From Proteobacteria bacterium UBA981 (GTDB lineage: Bacteria > Pseudomonadota > Gammaproteobacteria > Ga0077536), in contig DBBP01000001.1 of assembly GCA_002292285.1 (NCBI GenBank), forward strand, positions 1 through 41,727: a stretch of DNA of 41,727 nt, written 5' to 3'. Under the pieces are notes generated by a model. It was not told the origin of the DNA, did not search any database, and worked only from the letters and a program-made list of their open reading frames with translations. This document shows positions 17,466 through 24,161 of the stretch, in pieces; the stretch's first letter is position 1; every line of letters begins with the position of its first letter. The position numbers and the translations under genes were made by a program.

Positions 17466-18410
17466 ATGCCCAAAAAAATCTCACCTGTTCTTGGCTCGCA
17501 AGCTGATCAGCCGACCAGGTTATCCGCGGAGGAGAAGCGTGTCGGCAAAACGCTGAAAAAAAACATCAGGCTGACCCCCGAGGAACTCTCGCAGGTTAAT
17601 ACGAAGAAGGGACTTATCCAGCTGCTGACATCAAGGAAAATCAACGTCAGTAAGGCGCTCGTTAAACTACGCTACGAACAACAGCTCGAGCTGTTGCAGA
17701 TGGAACTCGTCAAACTTCAGCGCGCTGTGCAGCTTAGCGGTCGGCGTGTCGCTCTCGTCTTCGAAGGTCGGGATGCGGCGGGCAAAGGCGGTAGTATCCG
17801 GCGCTTTATCGAACATCTGAACCCGCGCAGCGCCAGGGTTGTTGCTCTATCGAAACCGACCGAAGTTCAGAAAGGTCAGTGGTATTTCCAACGCTATACG
17901 GAACAATTGCCGAATCCCGGGGAAATCGTGTTTTTCGACCGCAGCTGGTACAACCGAGCGGTCGTCGAGCCGGTCATGAACTTTTGTTCGGAGCGCGAAT
18001 ACATGGTCTTCATGAAGCAGGTGCCGGAATTCGAACACATGCTCTACGAAGATGGGATTGAGCTGATCAAGTTGTGGTTTTCTATCTCGAAGGAAGTTCA
18101 AGCCGAGCGTTTTGACTCGCGCCGGATCGACCCATTGAAACAGTGGAAAATCAGCCCTATCGATGAGAGAGCACAAGAAAACTGGGACCTGTACACAAAG
18201 TACAAGGAGAACATGTTCAGCAGGACGCATACGTCCTACAGTCCATGGATTATCGTGCGCGCAAATGATAAGAAACGCGCCCGTCTCGAGGGTATGCGGC
18301 ACGTGCTATCGACGCTTGATTACGACGACAAGGACGACCCACATATCTCTCTATCGCCCGATCCGGAAATCGTACAGCGGTATCATCGCGCGCAAAATAG
18401 CATCGATTAA
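17466..18410 (+). CDS. ppk2: Polyphosphate kinase 2
   Basis: 314 residues. PPK2 enzymes transfer phosphate between polyphosphate and nucleotides, usually running toward nucleotide synthesis from polyP. The P-loop-kinase core is clear: Walker A VFEGRDAAGKGG (about residues 98-109), the lid/Arg region, and the Walker B-like VFFDRSWYNRAVVEPVM. SKEVQAERFDSRRIDPLKQWKISPID follows, typical of the one-domain class I PPK2. The first ~75 residues form a Lys-rich helical extension. The start is the ATG at 17466; the ribosome site is weak. Its upstream FNR-type promoter suggests use under low oxygen or NO, consistent with the NO reductase gene 250 bases downstream. Nucleotide preference cannot be read from sequence. 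Confidence 0.93.
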   Translation: MPKKISPVLGSQADQPTRLSAEEKRVGKTLKKNIRLTPEELSQVNTKKGLIQLLTSRKINVSKALVKLRYEQQLELLQMELVKLQRAVQLSGRRVALVFEGRDAAGKGGSIRRFIEHLNPRSARVVALSKPTEVQKGQWYFQRYTEQLPNPGEIVFFDRSWYNRAVVEPVMNFCSEREYMVFMKQVPEFEHMLYEDGIELIKLWFSISKEVQAERFDSRRIDPLKQWKISPIDERAQENWDLYTKYKENMFSRTHTSYSPWIIVRANDKKRARLEGMRHVLSTLDYDDKDDPHISLSPDPEIVQRYHRAQNSID

Positions 18411-18432
18411 AGGGGCGCTGGCGATTCCGCTC

Positions 18433-18450
18433 CCCTCGTGTCAACGAGGG
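18433..18450 (+). other. Short hairpin after ppk2
   Basis: CCCTCGT, loop GTCA, ACGAGGG: a perfect seven-pair stem 23 bases after the ppk2 stop. No T-run follows, so it may be an mRNA-stabilising or pausing structure instead of a factor-independent terminator. Confidence 0.4.
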
Positions 18451-18519
18451 ACAAGAGCAAACAGATTTCCTGCCCCGCCGCATCGAATTGATGCAAGTCC
18501 TGAGGTTGTGAATATTCGC

Positions 18520-18547
18520 CCGCGTTCCCGGTTAACCGAGAACGCGG
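18520..18547. repeat. 28-base near-perfect palindrome upstream of norZ
   Basis: The arms CCGCGTTCCCGGTT and AACCGAGAACGCGG are complementary with one mismatch and no loop. It lies about 115 bases ahead of norZ. A dimeric regulator operator is the likeliest reading; a run of seven T follows only 30 bases later, so a terminator is less likely. The TATATA at 18592-18597 could be the norZ -10 element. Confidence 0.5.
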
Positions 18548-18660
18548 GGCAGCAAGTTCGGAGGGCCGGACTGCAGCGTTTTTTTCTTCCGTATATACCC
18601 TGGGGCGACTGCGGTTAGGTATCTGGACACCATTGCTCGGCGGCAAAAAGGATAAGGCAG

Positions 18661-20964
18661 ATGACATCCTACCAAACGACATTCACGATACGACGCCTGT
18701 GGATCATCTTGTTAGTCAGCATGCTGTGCATGTTTTCGGTCTTGCTGTTCTTTGGCCAAAAAATCTATCAGCAGGCGCCCCCTATACCGCTTACGGTGAC
18801 AGTAGAAGGTGGCGAGCTGCTATTTACCAAAGATGACATTGAGCGAGGCCAAAACGTCTGGCAAGCACTGGGAGGAATGCAACAAGGCTCTATCTGGGGA
18901 CACGGTAGTTATCTGGCGCCTGATTGGAGTGCAGATTGGTTGCATCGCGAAGCGCTGGCGCTAATTGCATATCGTGTCCGCGAGGGCTCTGTGGACGACG
19001 TTCAGAACACGAATGTGTCGGCAGAGGAACTTCATAAGATCTCGGTGCGCAGAGAAATGCGCTCGAACACTTTCGATTCACAAGATCAGAGTATCTCTCT
19101 GTCAACTGGGCGTGCGGCAGCGGTGAAGGCCGTTGCGGCGCACTACCAGGCGATTTTTCAGGGTGACAGTCCAGAGGGTCTGAAGACGCGGGAAGATTAT
19201 GCGTTCCCGTTGCACTCGACGCTGAGCGACGATGATTATCGTACGTTGTCCGCTTTCTTCTTCTGGACATCATGGGCTGCGGTGACCAATCGGCCAGGCG
19301 ACACCATCAGCTATACGAGCAATTGGCCGCACGACCCGCTTGTTGGCAACGAACCGCCAGCCTCGCTTTATATGTGGAGCTTTATTTCCATCGTGCTGCT
19401 ACTTGGCGGAATCGGTGCGTTGGTTTGGTACTACGCCCGCCAGTTTGATGTCTGGAGGCAGAACCTGGAACCCGAAGAAGGTTTCGCAAGCGAAGACCAC
19501 ATCGGTGCTGCTGAACTTACTCCCTCCATGCGCGCGACTGCGAAATACTTCTGGATTGTAATTGCCCTGTTCGGTGCGCAAATCCTGCTTGGGATTCTGA
19601 CAGCGCACTACCAAGTGGAAGGACAAGGTTTTTACGGACTACCTTTCGTCGATTACCTGCCCTATGCCGTAAGTCGTACCTGGCACACTCAGCTGGCGAT
19701 CCTATGGATTGCGACATCGTGGCTTGCAACGGGGTTATATGTGGCGCCTTTGTTATCAGGCCATGAGCCCAAATTTCAGCGCTTAGGGGCGAATTTTTTA
19801 TTCATTAGTCTGCTCATTATTGTGATTGGATCATTCGCCGGGCAATGGCTCGCAGTGCATGGTTTTATAAGCGAAGGGCAAACCAATTTTTGGTTAGGCC
19901 ATCAAGGGTACGAGTATGTTGACCTCGGACGTTTCTGGCAGATTTACCTACTGATTGGTTTGTTTCTCTGGGTAGCGTTAATGCTGCGCGCGCTGTGGCC
20001 GCTGCTGAAAAGCACGGCCCGCGACCCCTCATTGGTTTACTTAGTCGTCATCTCAACAATCACCATCGGACTTTTCTACGGTGCGGGACTGATGTGGGGG
20101 CAAAACACGCATATCAGTGTCATGGAGTACTGGCGTTGGTGGGTTGTGCATTTATGGGTGGAAGGAATATTTGAAGTTTTCGCCACCGCGATCATCGCTA
20201 CGTTGTTCGTCCGCATGGGGTTGTTGCGAGTATCCGTGGCCACCGTTTCGGTGCTCTTTGCCACGATTATTTTTCTATCCGGGGGTGTCCTCGGTACATT
20301 CCACCATCTGTACTTTAGTGGTACACCTATCTCAGTCATGGCGCTGGGTGCTACTTTTTCTGCGTTGGAGGTAGTGCCTTTAATGGTGGTGGGCTTCGAA
20401 GCTTACAGCCACGCCAAAATCGAAAAACAGGCGCTGTGGGAAGAGGCCTACCATTGGCCATTCATGTTCTTCTCTGCGGTTCTGGTGTGGAACCTGGTCG
20501 GCGCAGGTCTATTTGGGTTCCTAATAAATCCGCCAATCGCGCTCTACTTTATGCAGGGCCTGAACACGACAGCCAACCATGGTCACGCAGCACTCTTTGG
20601 GGTGTACGGGTTCCTGGGTCTTGGTCTTACGTTGTATTGCATGCGCGGGCTCACCAGTATTGAAGACTGGGATCAGCGCTTACTGAAACTATCCTTTTGG
20701 AGTCTGAATATCGGCCTTGCGATGATGACGTTTCTATCTTTGTTGCCGCAGGGCTTATGGCAAACCTACAACGCTATCGAGCACCATTACGCGTTCGCTC
20801 GCTCTGCTCAATTCATGCATAGCGATCTTATGGAAGGATTAGTTTGGGCTCGAGTACCTGGAGATGTTGTTTTCAGTATCGGGGTCGGCGCATTCGCACT
20901 ATTCGCATGGAAGGCGTTTGTTGGAGGCGGGAAACTGTGTGTAAAAGCACGGGTCGAACCTTAA
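18661..20964 (+). CDS. norZ: Quinol-dependent nitric oxide reductase (single-subunit NorB/NorZ)
   Basis: 767 residues, the usual qNor length. It reduces two NO to N2O at a haem b3/FeB centre using quinol electrons, in the inner membrane. An N-terminal membrane segment (about residues 10-32) is followed by a ~200-residue periplasmic extension (ERGQNVWQALGGMQQGSIWGHGSY, with SFFWTSWAA-type end), the hallmark of the quinol type. The 12-helix haem-copper-oxidase core follows, with WHTQLAILWIATSW, WWVVHLWVEGIFEVFATA (FeB His and Glu) and GTFHHLYFSG (His pair), all key residues present. An AAGGATAAGG ribosome site precedes the ATG. The gene after it encodes a YeaR-like protein. Role: NO detoxification or part of denitrification; no other denitrification genes are present. 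Confidence 0.96.
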   Translation: MTSYQTTFTIRRLWIILLVSMLCMFSVLLFFGQKIYQQAPPIPLTVTVEGGELLFTKDDIERGQNVWQALGGMQQGSIWGHGSYLAPDWSADWLHREALALIAYRVREGSVDDVQNTNVSAEELHKISVRREMRSNTFDSQDQSISLSTGRAAAVKAVAAHYQAIFQGDSPEGLKTREDYAFPLHSTLSDDDYRTLSAFFFWTSWAAVTNRPGDTISYTSNWPHDPLVGNEPPASLYMWSFISIVLLLGGIGALVWYYARQFDVWRQNLEPEEGFASEDHIGAAELTPSMRATAKYFWIVIALFGAQILLGILTAHYQVEGQGFYGLPFVDYLPYAVSRTWHTQLAILWIATSWLATGLYVAPLLSGHEPKFQRLGANFLFISLLIIVIGSFAGQWLAVHGFISEGQTNFWLGHQGYEYVDLGRFWQIYLLIGLFLWVALMLRALWPLLKSTARDPSLVYLVVISTITIGLFYGAGLMWGQNTHISVMEYWRWWVVHLWVEGIFEVFATAIIATLFVRMGLLRVSVATVSVLFATIIFLSGGVLGTFHHLYFSGTPISVMALGATFSALEVVPLMVVGFEAYSHAKIEKQALWEEAYHWPFMFFSAVLVWNLVGAGLFGFLINPPIALYFMQGLNTTANHGHAALFGVYGFLGLGLTLYCMRGLTSIEDWDQRLLKLSFWSLNIGLAMMTFLSLLPQGLWQTYNAIEHHYAFARSAQFMHSDLMEGLVWARVPGDVVFSIGVGAFALFAWKAFVGGGKLCVKARVEP

Positions 20965-21057
20965 TTGAGTTTCCGAAAAGCGCCATGCGGGTGCCTGTTT
21001 TGCCCCACGTTAAAACTGACCCTGCGATAGCTTCAGCTGATACGAGACCGGTACTGC

Positions 21058-21345
21058 ATGAAAGAACTCCCCGCCCATGTCACCAGCGATAAAAGAACGC
21101 CCGATTTCACAGATGCCACGGTGCCTAAGGGACTCCTTCGACGTCATCTAACCAAGCAAGGAACCTGGGCCAGTATTGTCATCCTGGAAGGTCGCTTGCG
21201 TTATCGAATTCTGGAACCCGTGGTCGCGGAGTTTGAGTTATCTCCCGAGCGACCGGGAGTCGTCGAGCCAGCTGTTCCGCATGAGGTGGAACTGATCGGG
21301 CCGGTGCGTTTCTACGTGGAGTTTTTCAGTGAGCCCGGCCCCTAA
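21058..21345 (+). CDS. DUF1971 (YeaR/TehB-like cupin) protein
   Basis: 95 residues. A small cupin-like protein of the DUF1971 family, seen in KRTPDFTDATVPKGLLRRHLTKQGTW followed by IVILEGRLRYRI, a proline-flanked EPAVPHEVELIGPVRFYVEFF and no other domain. E. coli YeaR, a member of this family, is induced by nitrate and NO through NarL and NsrR; its biochemical role is unsettled. Here it sits 93 bases after norZ on the same strand, which supports a place in NO stress. A stable hairpin covers its stop codon. Confidence 0.8.
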   Translation: MKELPAHVTSDKRTPDFTDATVPKGLLRRHLTKQGTWASIVILEGRLRYRILEPVVAEFELSPERPGVVEPAVPHEVELIGPVRFYVEFFSEPGP

Positions 21346-21370
21346 GGAGTGCAAGTTGCGCTCCTTAGGG
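21340..21370 (+). terminator. Candidate terminator hairpin after norZ-DUF1971
   Basis: CCCTAAGGAGTGC, loop AAGTT, GCGCTCCTTAGGG: 13 pairs with one G-T wobble, starting over the TAA stop codon. No T-run follows, so termination efficiency is uncertain; it may act as a transcript 3' end stabiliser. Confidence 0.55.
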
Positions 21371-21489
21371 CGAGCCCGACCGTCAGGGGCGACCACGGCA
21401 GAGTCTCGTTATCGCCATGTTACGCCGTCGTGCCCGTCTGTCTCGAGCCACGGCGCTATGGCGCAGCAACCATCCGGATCAGGCGTCAA

Positions 21490-21568
21490 AGCGCTATCGA
21501 CCGGTTCGGATAACCCGCCGGTTCTCATCACTTGATCCACATCAATCCGCAGAACGGTCGATAGCGCT
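21490..21568. repeat. Long inverted repeat enclosing an FNR site
   Basis: Arms at 21490-21507 (AGCGCTATCGACCGGTTC) and 21552-21568 (GAACGGTCGATAGCGCT) pair over 17 bases with one bulged G; the loop of 44 bases contains the FNR-type site. The right arm runs into the predicted -10 of the next operon. Confidence 0.6.
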
Positions 21569-21573
21569 ACGAT
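21532..21573 (+). promoter_or_regulatory. FNR/CRP-family class II promoter for the DUF1538 operon
   Basis: TTGATCCACATCAA at 21532-21545 is a perfect match to the FNR consensus TTGAT-N4-ATCAA. TACGAT at 21568-21573 is a fair -10, 32 bases centre-to-centre downstream, exactly the class II spacing for a site at -41.5. Predicted transcription start near 21580, 26 bases before the ATG. Confidence 0.7.
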
Positions 21574-21605
21574 CGGTATCGCGTTCTTCGATCGAGTAGC
21601 CGGGG

Positions 21606-23414
21606 ATGGGTGACGAGCCTGAGTCAGCAGCGCAGCGATCGCGCCACGAGCGACTTCGCTACGGCGATTTCATTCGTGAGGTGAACCTGCATCAACAGCA
21701 GGTCAGTTACAACCAACTGACGCCGCACCTCGAAGCTGATTCTGAAGGGCATTACAAAGATTATCTTCCCGGCAAACTGATTCTCGACAAAGCCGACGTC
21801 GGGCGCTTGCTCGGACCGTTTGTCAGCATGAGGTTTATAGAACAGGCACGCGCCGTCCTGCCACTCGCGATTTATCTTGCGTTGTTTCAGATGGTTCTCT
21901 TGCGCTCAGCTGTGGCCGACTCATGGTTGATCAGCTTCGGTCTGTTCGCCGCGATCGTAGGCCTGATGTTGTTTATGGAAGGTTTGCGCCTGGGCTTGAT
22001 GCCATTCGGCGAGAACATCGGCAATAACCTGCCCAAAAAATCACCGCTGTGGTTAGTCTTGAGCATTGTCATGTTGCTCGGTATCGGGGTGACTTTCGCC
22101 GAACCGGCCATCGGTGCGCTGCAGAGTGCCGGGGCAATTGTCGACGTGCGCAAAGCGCCTTATCTTTGGGTTCTCCTGAACCAGTGGACAGACATCCTCG
22201 TGCTTTCGGTTGGGGCGGGGGTTGGTCTTGCCGCAGTGCTTGGCACCCTGCGTTTTCTGCAGGGTTGGAGCCTCAAGCCGTTCATCTATATAACCGTCGT
22301 TCCCACCCTGGCGCTGACGGTCTATCTGGGCCTGCACGCGGACTTACATGTGATCATCGGATTAGCCTGGGACTGCGGTGCCGTGACGACCGGCCCGGTG
22401 ACCGTGCCGTTAGTTTTGTCGCTTGGCATTGGTATTGCGGCGGCAGCAGGCAAGGGCAACTCGTCACTGTCTGGTTTTGGCATCGTCACCCTTGCATCCT
22501 TGTTCCACATTCTCGCGGTAATGTCGCTCGGCCTTTACGTGGCGAGCACGATCACCCCGCACGAGATCATCGCAAGCGCTACGCAATTGTCAGCGACGGC
22601 TCCTGCGGCTGCCTGGTGGCAGCGATCACCGGTTATGGAAATCCTCGGCGGTATGCGCGCGATCATCCCGCTGGTACTTTTTCTGTTCTTGGTGCTGCGG
22701 GTTGTTCTGAACGAGGTCCTGCGCGAGAAACACATCGTTATATTCGGCCTGGTTTTGTGTGTGGTCGGCATGATCGTGTTCAATTTGGGGCTGACCTATG
22801 GTCTCGCGCGATTAGGTGCCCAGTCGGGCGGCACGATCCCGGCGGCGTTCACCGCGGTCAGCACGGTTGAGTCATCGCCTTTGTACGGCTTCATGCTCGG
22901 CGTGTTTCTGGCCATGATTTTTGCGTGGGTACTGGGATTTTTTGCCACGATGGCCGAGCCCGCATTGAATGCTCTGGGCATGACGGTGGAAACCTTGACT
23001 TCAGGTGCGTTCAAAAAGCGCACCTTGATGATGGCGGTTTCCGTCGGTGTCGGAGTAGGCATCACGCTCGGCGTGCTCAAGATAATTTTTGCGGTTCCGC
23101 TGGCCTATTTGTTAGTACCCGGCTACAGCTTAGCGCTGGTCCTGACGTGGCTATCGAATGAAGAGTTCGTCAATATCGCCTGGGATAGCGCCGGCGTCAC
23201 GACCGGCCCAGTCACCGTGCCTCTGGTACTGGCGATGGGTTTGGGTTTCGGGCAGGCGGTTTCTGCCGTTGAAGGTTTCGGCATTCTGTCGATGGCTTCA
23301 ATCTCCCCCATCATTGCAGTTTTGAGTACCGGTTTATGGGTGCAAAGGCGGGCGCAGTTGCGTACCCGGCTATTAAGCCAAATGCCTGCAGACAGTAAGG
23401 GAGCAGTGGCATGA
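21606..23414 (+). CDS. DUF1538 integral membrane protein (putative transporter)
   Basis: 602 residues. A soluble N-terminal ~80 residues is followed by about 12 or more membrane segments. Two DUF1538 units are visible: the first has TFAEPAIGAL (E166) and WDCGAVTTGPVTVPLVL (W255), the second has MAEPALNAL (E451) and WDSAGVTTGPVTVPLVL (W526). This inverted or tandem duplication of a conserved acidic/helix-breaking motif is typical of secondary transporters, but I know of no established substrate for the family. The ribosome site is weak (CCGGGG next to the ATG). The stop overlaps the first PII-like gene (ATGA), and an FNR-type promoter lies directly upstream. Gating by the PII-like proteins is inferred by analogy with AmtB-GlnK and SbtA-SbtB. 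Confidence 0.85.
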   Translation: MGDEPESAAQRSRHERLRYGDFIREVNLHQQQVSYNQLTPHLEADSEGHYKDYLPGKLILDKADVGRLLGPFVSMRFIEQARAVLPLAIYLALFQMVLLRSAVADSWLISFGLFAAIVGLMLFMEGLRLGLMPFGENIGNNLPKKSPLWLVLSIVMLLGIGVTFAEPAIGALQSAGAIVDVRKAPYLWVLLNQWTDILVLSVGAGVGLAAVLGTLRFLQGWSLKPFIYITVVPTLALTVYLGLHADLHVIIGLAWDCGAVTTGPVTVPLVLSLGIGIAAAAGKGNSSLSGFGIVTLASLFHILAVMSLGLYVASTITPHEIIASATQLSATAPAAAWWQRSPVMEILGGMRAIIPLVLFLFLVLRVVLNEVLREKHIVIFGLVLCVVGMIVFNLGLTYGLARLGAQSGGTIPAAFTAVSTVESSPLYGFMLGVFLAMIFAWVLGFFATMAEPALNALGMTVETLTSGAFKKRTLMMAVSVGVGVGITLGVLKIIFAVPLAYLLVPGYSLALVLTWLSNEEFVNIAWDSAGVTTGPVTVPLVLAMGLGFGQAVSAVEGFGILSMASISPIIAVLSTGLWVQRRAQLRTRLLSQMPADSKGAVA

Positions 23415-23770
23415 GTACACGCGAGATGGTCGTCCTCACCGATGTGAAATTGATCACCTGCATCGTTCAGCGTGATGCCGCCGAGACGATCATTGCTGCG
23501 GCGCGGGCGGCAGGTGCGCAGGGCGCAACGGTTAACTATGCGCGAGGCATGGGCGTGCGCGAACGTCTTGGCGTACTGGGGTTCGCTGTTAATGTCGAGA
23601 AAGAAGTGATTAATGTTGTGGTTTCTTCGGAGCAGGTAGAACGCGTATTCGAAAGCATGTACCTGGCGGGAAACCTTGATATCCCAGGTGCCGGGATCAT
23701 GTATGTGACGCCGGTCGAAAAGGCCGCGACCTTCATTCCGCGCAGCGTGCGCGACAAGCTCGCTGGGTAA
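23411..23770 (+). CDS. PII-like signalling protein 1
   Basis: 119 residues, starting in the ATGA overlap with the DUF1538 gene. The ferredoxin-like PII fold is suggested by the opening strand VKLITCIVQRDAAETIIAAARAAGAQGATVNYARG, a T-loop-like segment around residues 48-58 (GVRERLGVLGF), and the closing IPGAGIMYVTPVEKAATFIP. The T-loop is short and lacks the Tyr of the classical GlnB uridylylation site, so it is a PII-like protein and not GlnB/GlnK. PII proteins are trimers that bind adenine nucleotides and block or open partner membrane proteins. The partner here is almost certainly the DUF1538 protein. Confidence 0.75.
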   Translation: MSTREMVVLTDVKLITCIVQRDAAETIIAAARAAGAQGATVNYARGMGVRERLGVLGFAVNVEKEVINVVVSSEQVERVFESMYLAGNLDIPGAGIMYVTPVEKAATFIPRSVRDKLAG

Positions 23771-23775
23771 GGACT

Positions 23776-24123
23776 GTGGCGTCGTTAGAAAAGACCCTGC
23801 TAGGCAACCCGGCCAAGTTGATTACGTGCTTTGTGCCGGCCGGCGATGGTCTCAAACTTGCGGACCGACTGTACGAAGCGCACGAGCTGACGGGCATAAA
23901 CGTTGCCCACGGACGCGGTGCAAGCCAGCGCAGCAGCACCATTGCCGATGAAATCGATATCGTTACGGTAGCGGTCACTTTGAGCGAAGCGGACGAGATA
24001 TTTGCTTTCATTTATGAGGCCATCGAGATTGAAACGACCCCACACCGCTTAATGTTTCAAACCGCACTCGATACGGCGAGCAGCTACGTCTTGCCGGATC
24101 TACCCGGGCCACAAGCCGAATGA
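23776..24123 (+). CDS. PII-like signalling protein 2
   Basis: 115 residues from GTG 23776, five bases after the previous stop; no ATG is available. The same fold is suggested by NPAKLITCFVPAGDGLKLADRLYEAHELTGINVAHGRGASQRS and by the later strand DIVTVAVTLSEADEIFAFIYEAIEI. It is clearly diverged from the first protein, so the pair is either a heteromeric unit or two sensors for different signals. The T-loop region is very short. Function in nucleotide sensing is inferred from fold and context. Confidence 0.7.
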   Translation: MASLEKTLLGNPAKLITCFVPAGDGLKLADRLYEAHELTGINVAHGRGASQRSSTIADEIDIVTVAVTLSEADEIFAFIYEAIEIETTPHRLMFQTALDTASSYVLPDLPGPQAE

Positions 24124-24161
24124 CCGTACCGTTTCTGTCGTCTGAGAGCTAGTTCGCTGCG

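Noticed and set aside
18488..18501. FNR-type site ahead of norZ (TTGATGCAAGTCCT)
   Set aside because: Only the left half matches, and no -10 element lies at the class II distance.
18520..18585. Palindrome plus T-run as a factor-independent terminator between ppk2 and norZ
   Set aside because: The T-run is about 30 bases past the stem, too far for a standard terminator.
18614..18640. Sigma-54 promoter ahead of norZ
   Set aside because: The GG and GC pairs are eight bases apart, not ten, so the -24/-12 spacing is wrong.
19894..19901. GTTAGGC core as a second attC site
   Set aside because: It lies within norZ coding sequence and has no paired RYYYAAC arm at a suitable distance.
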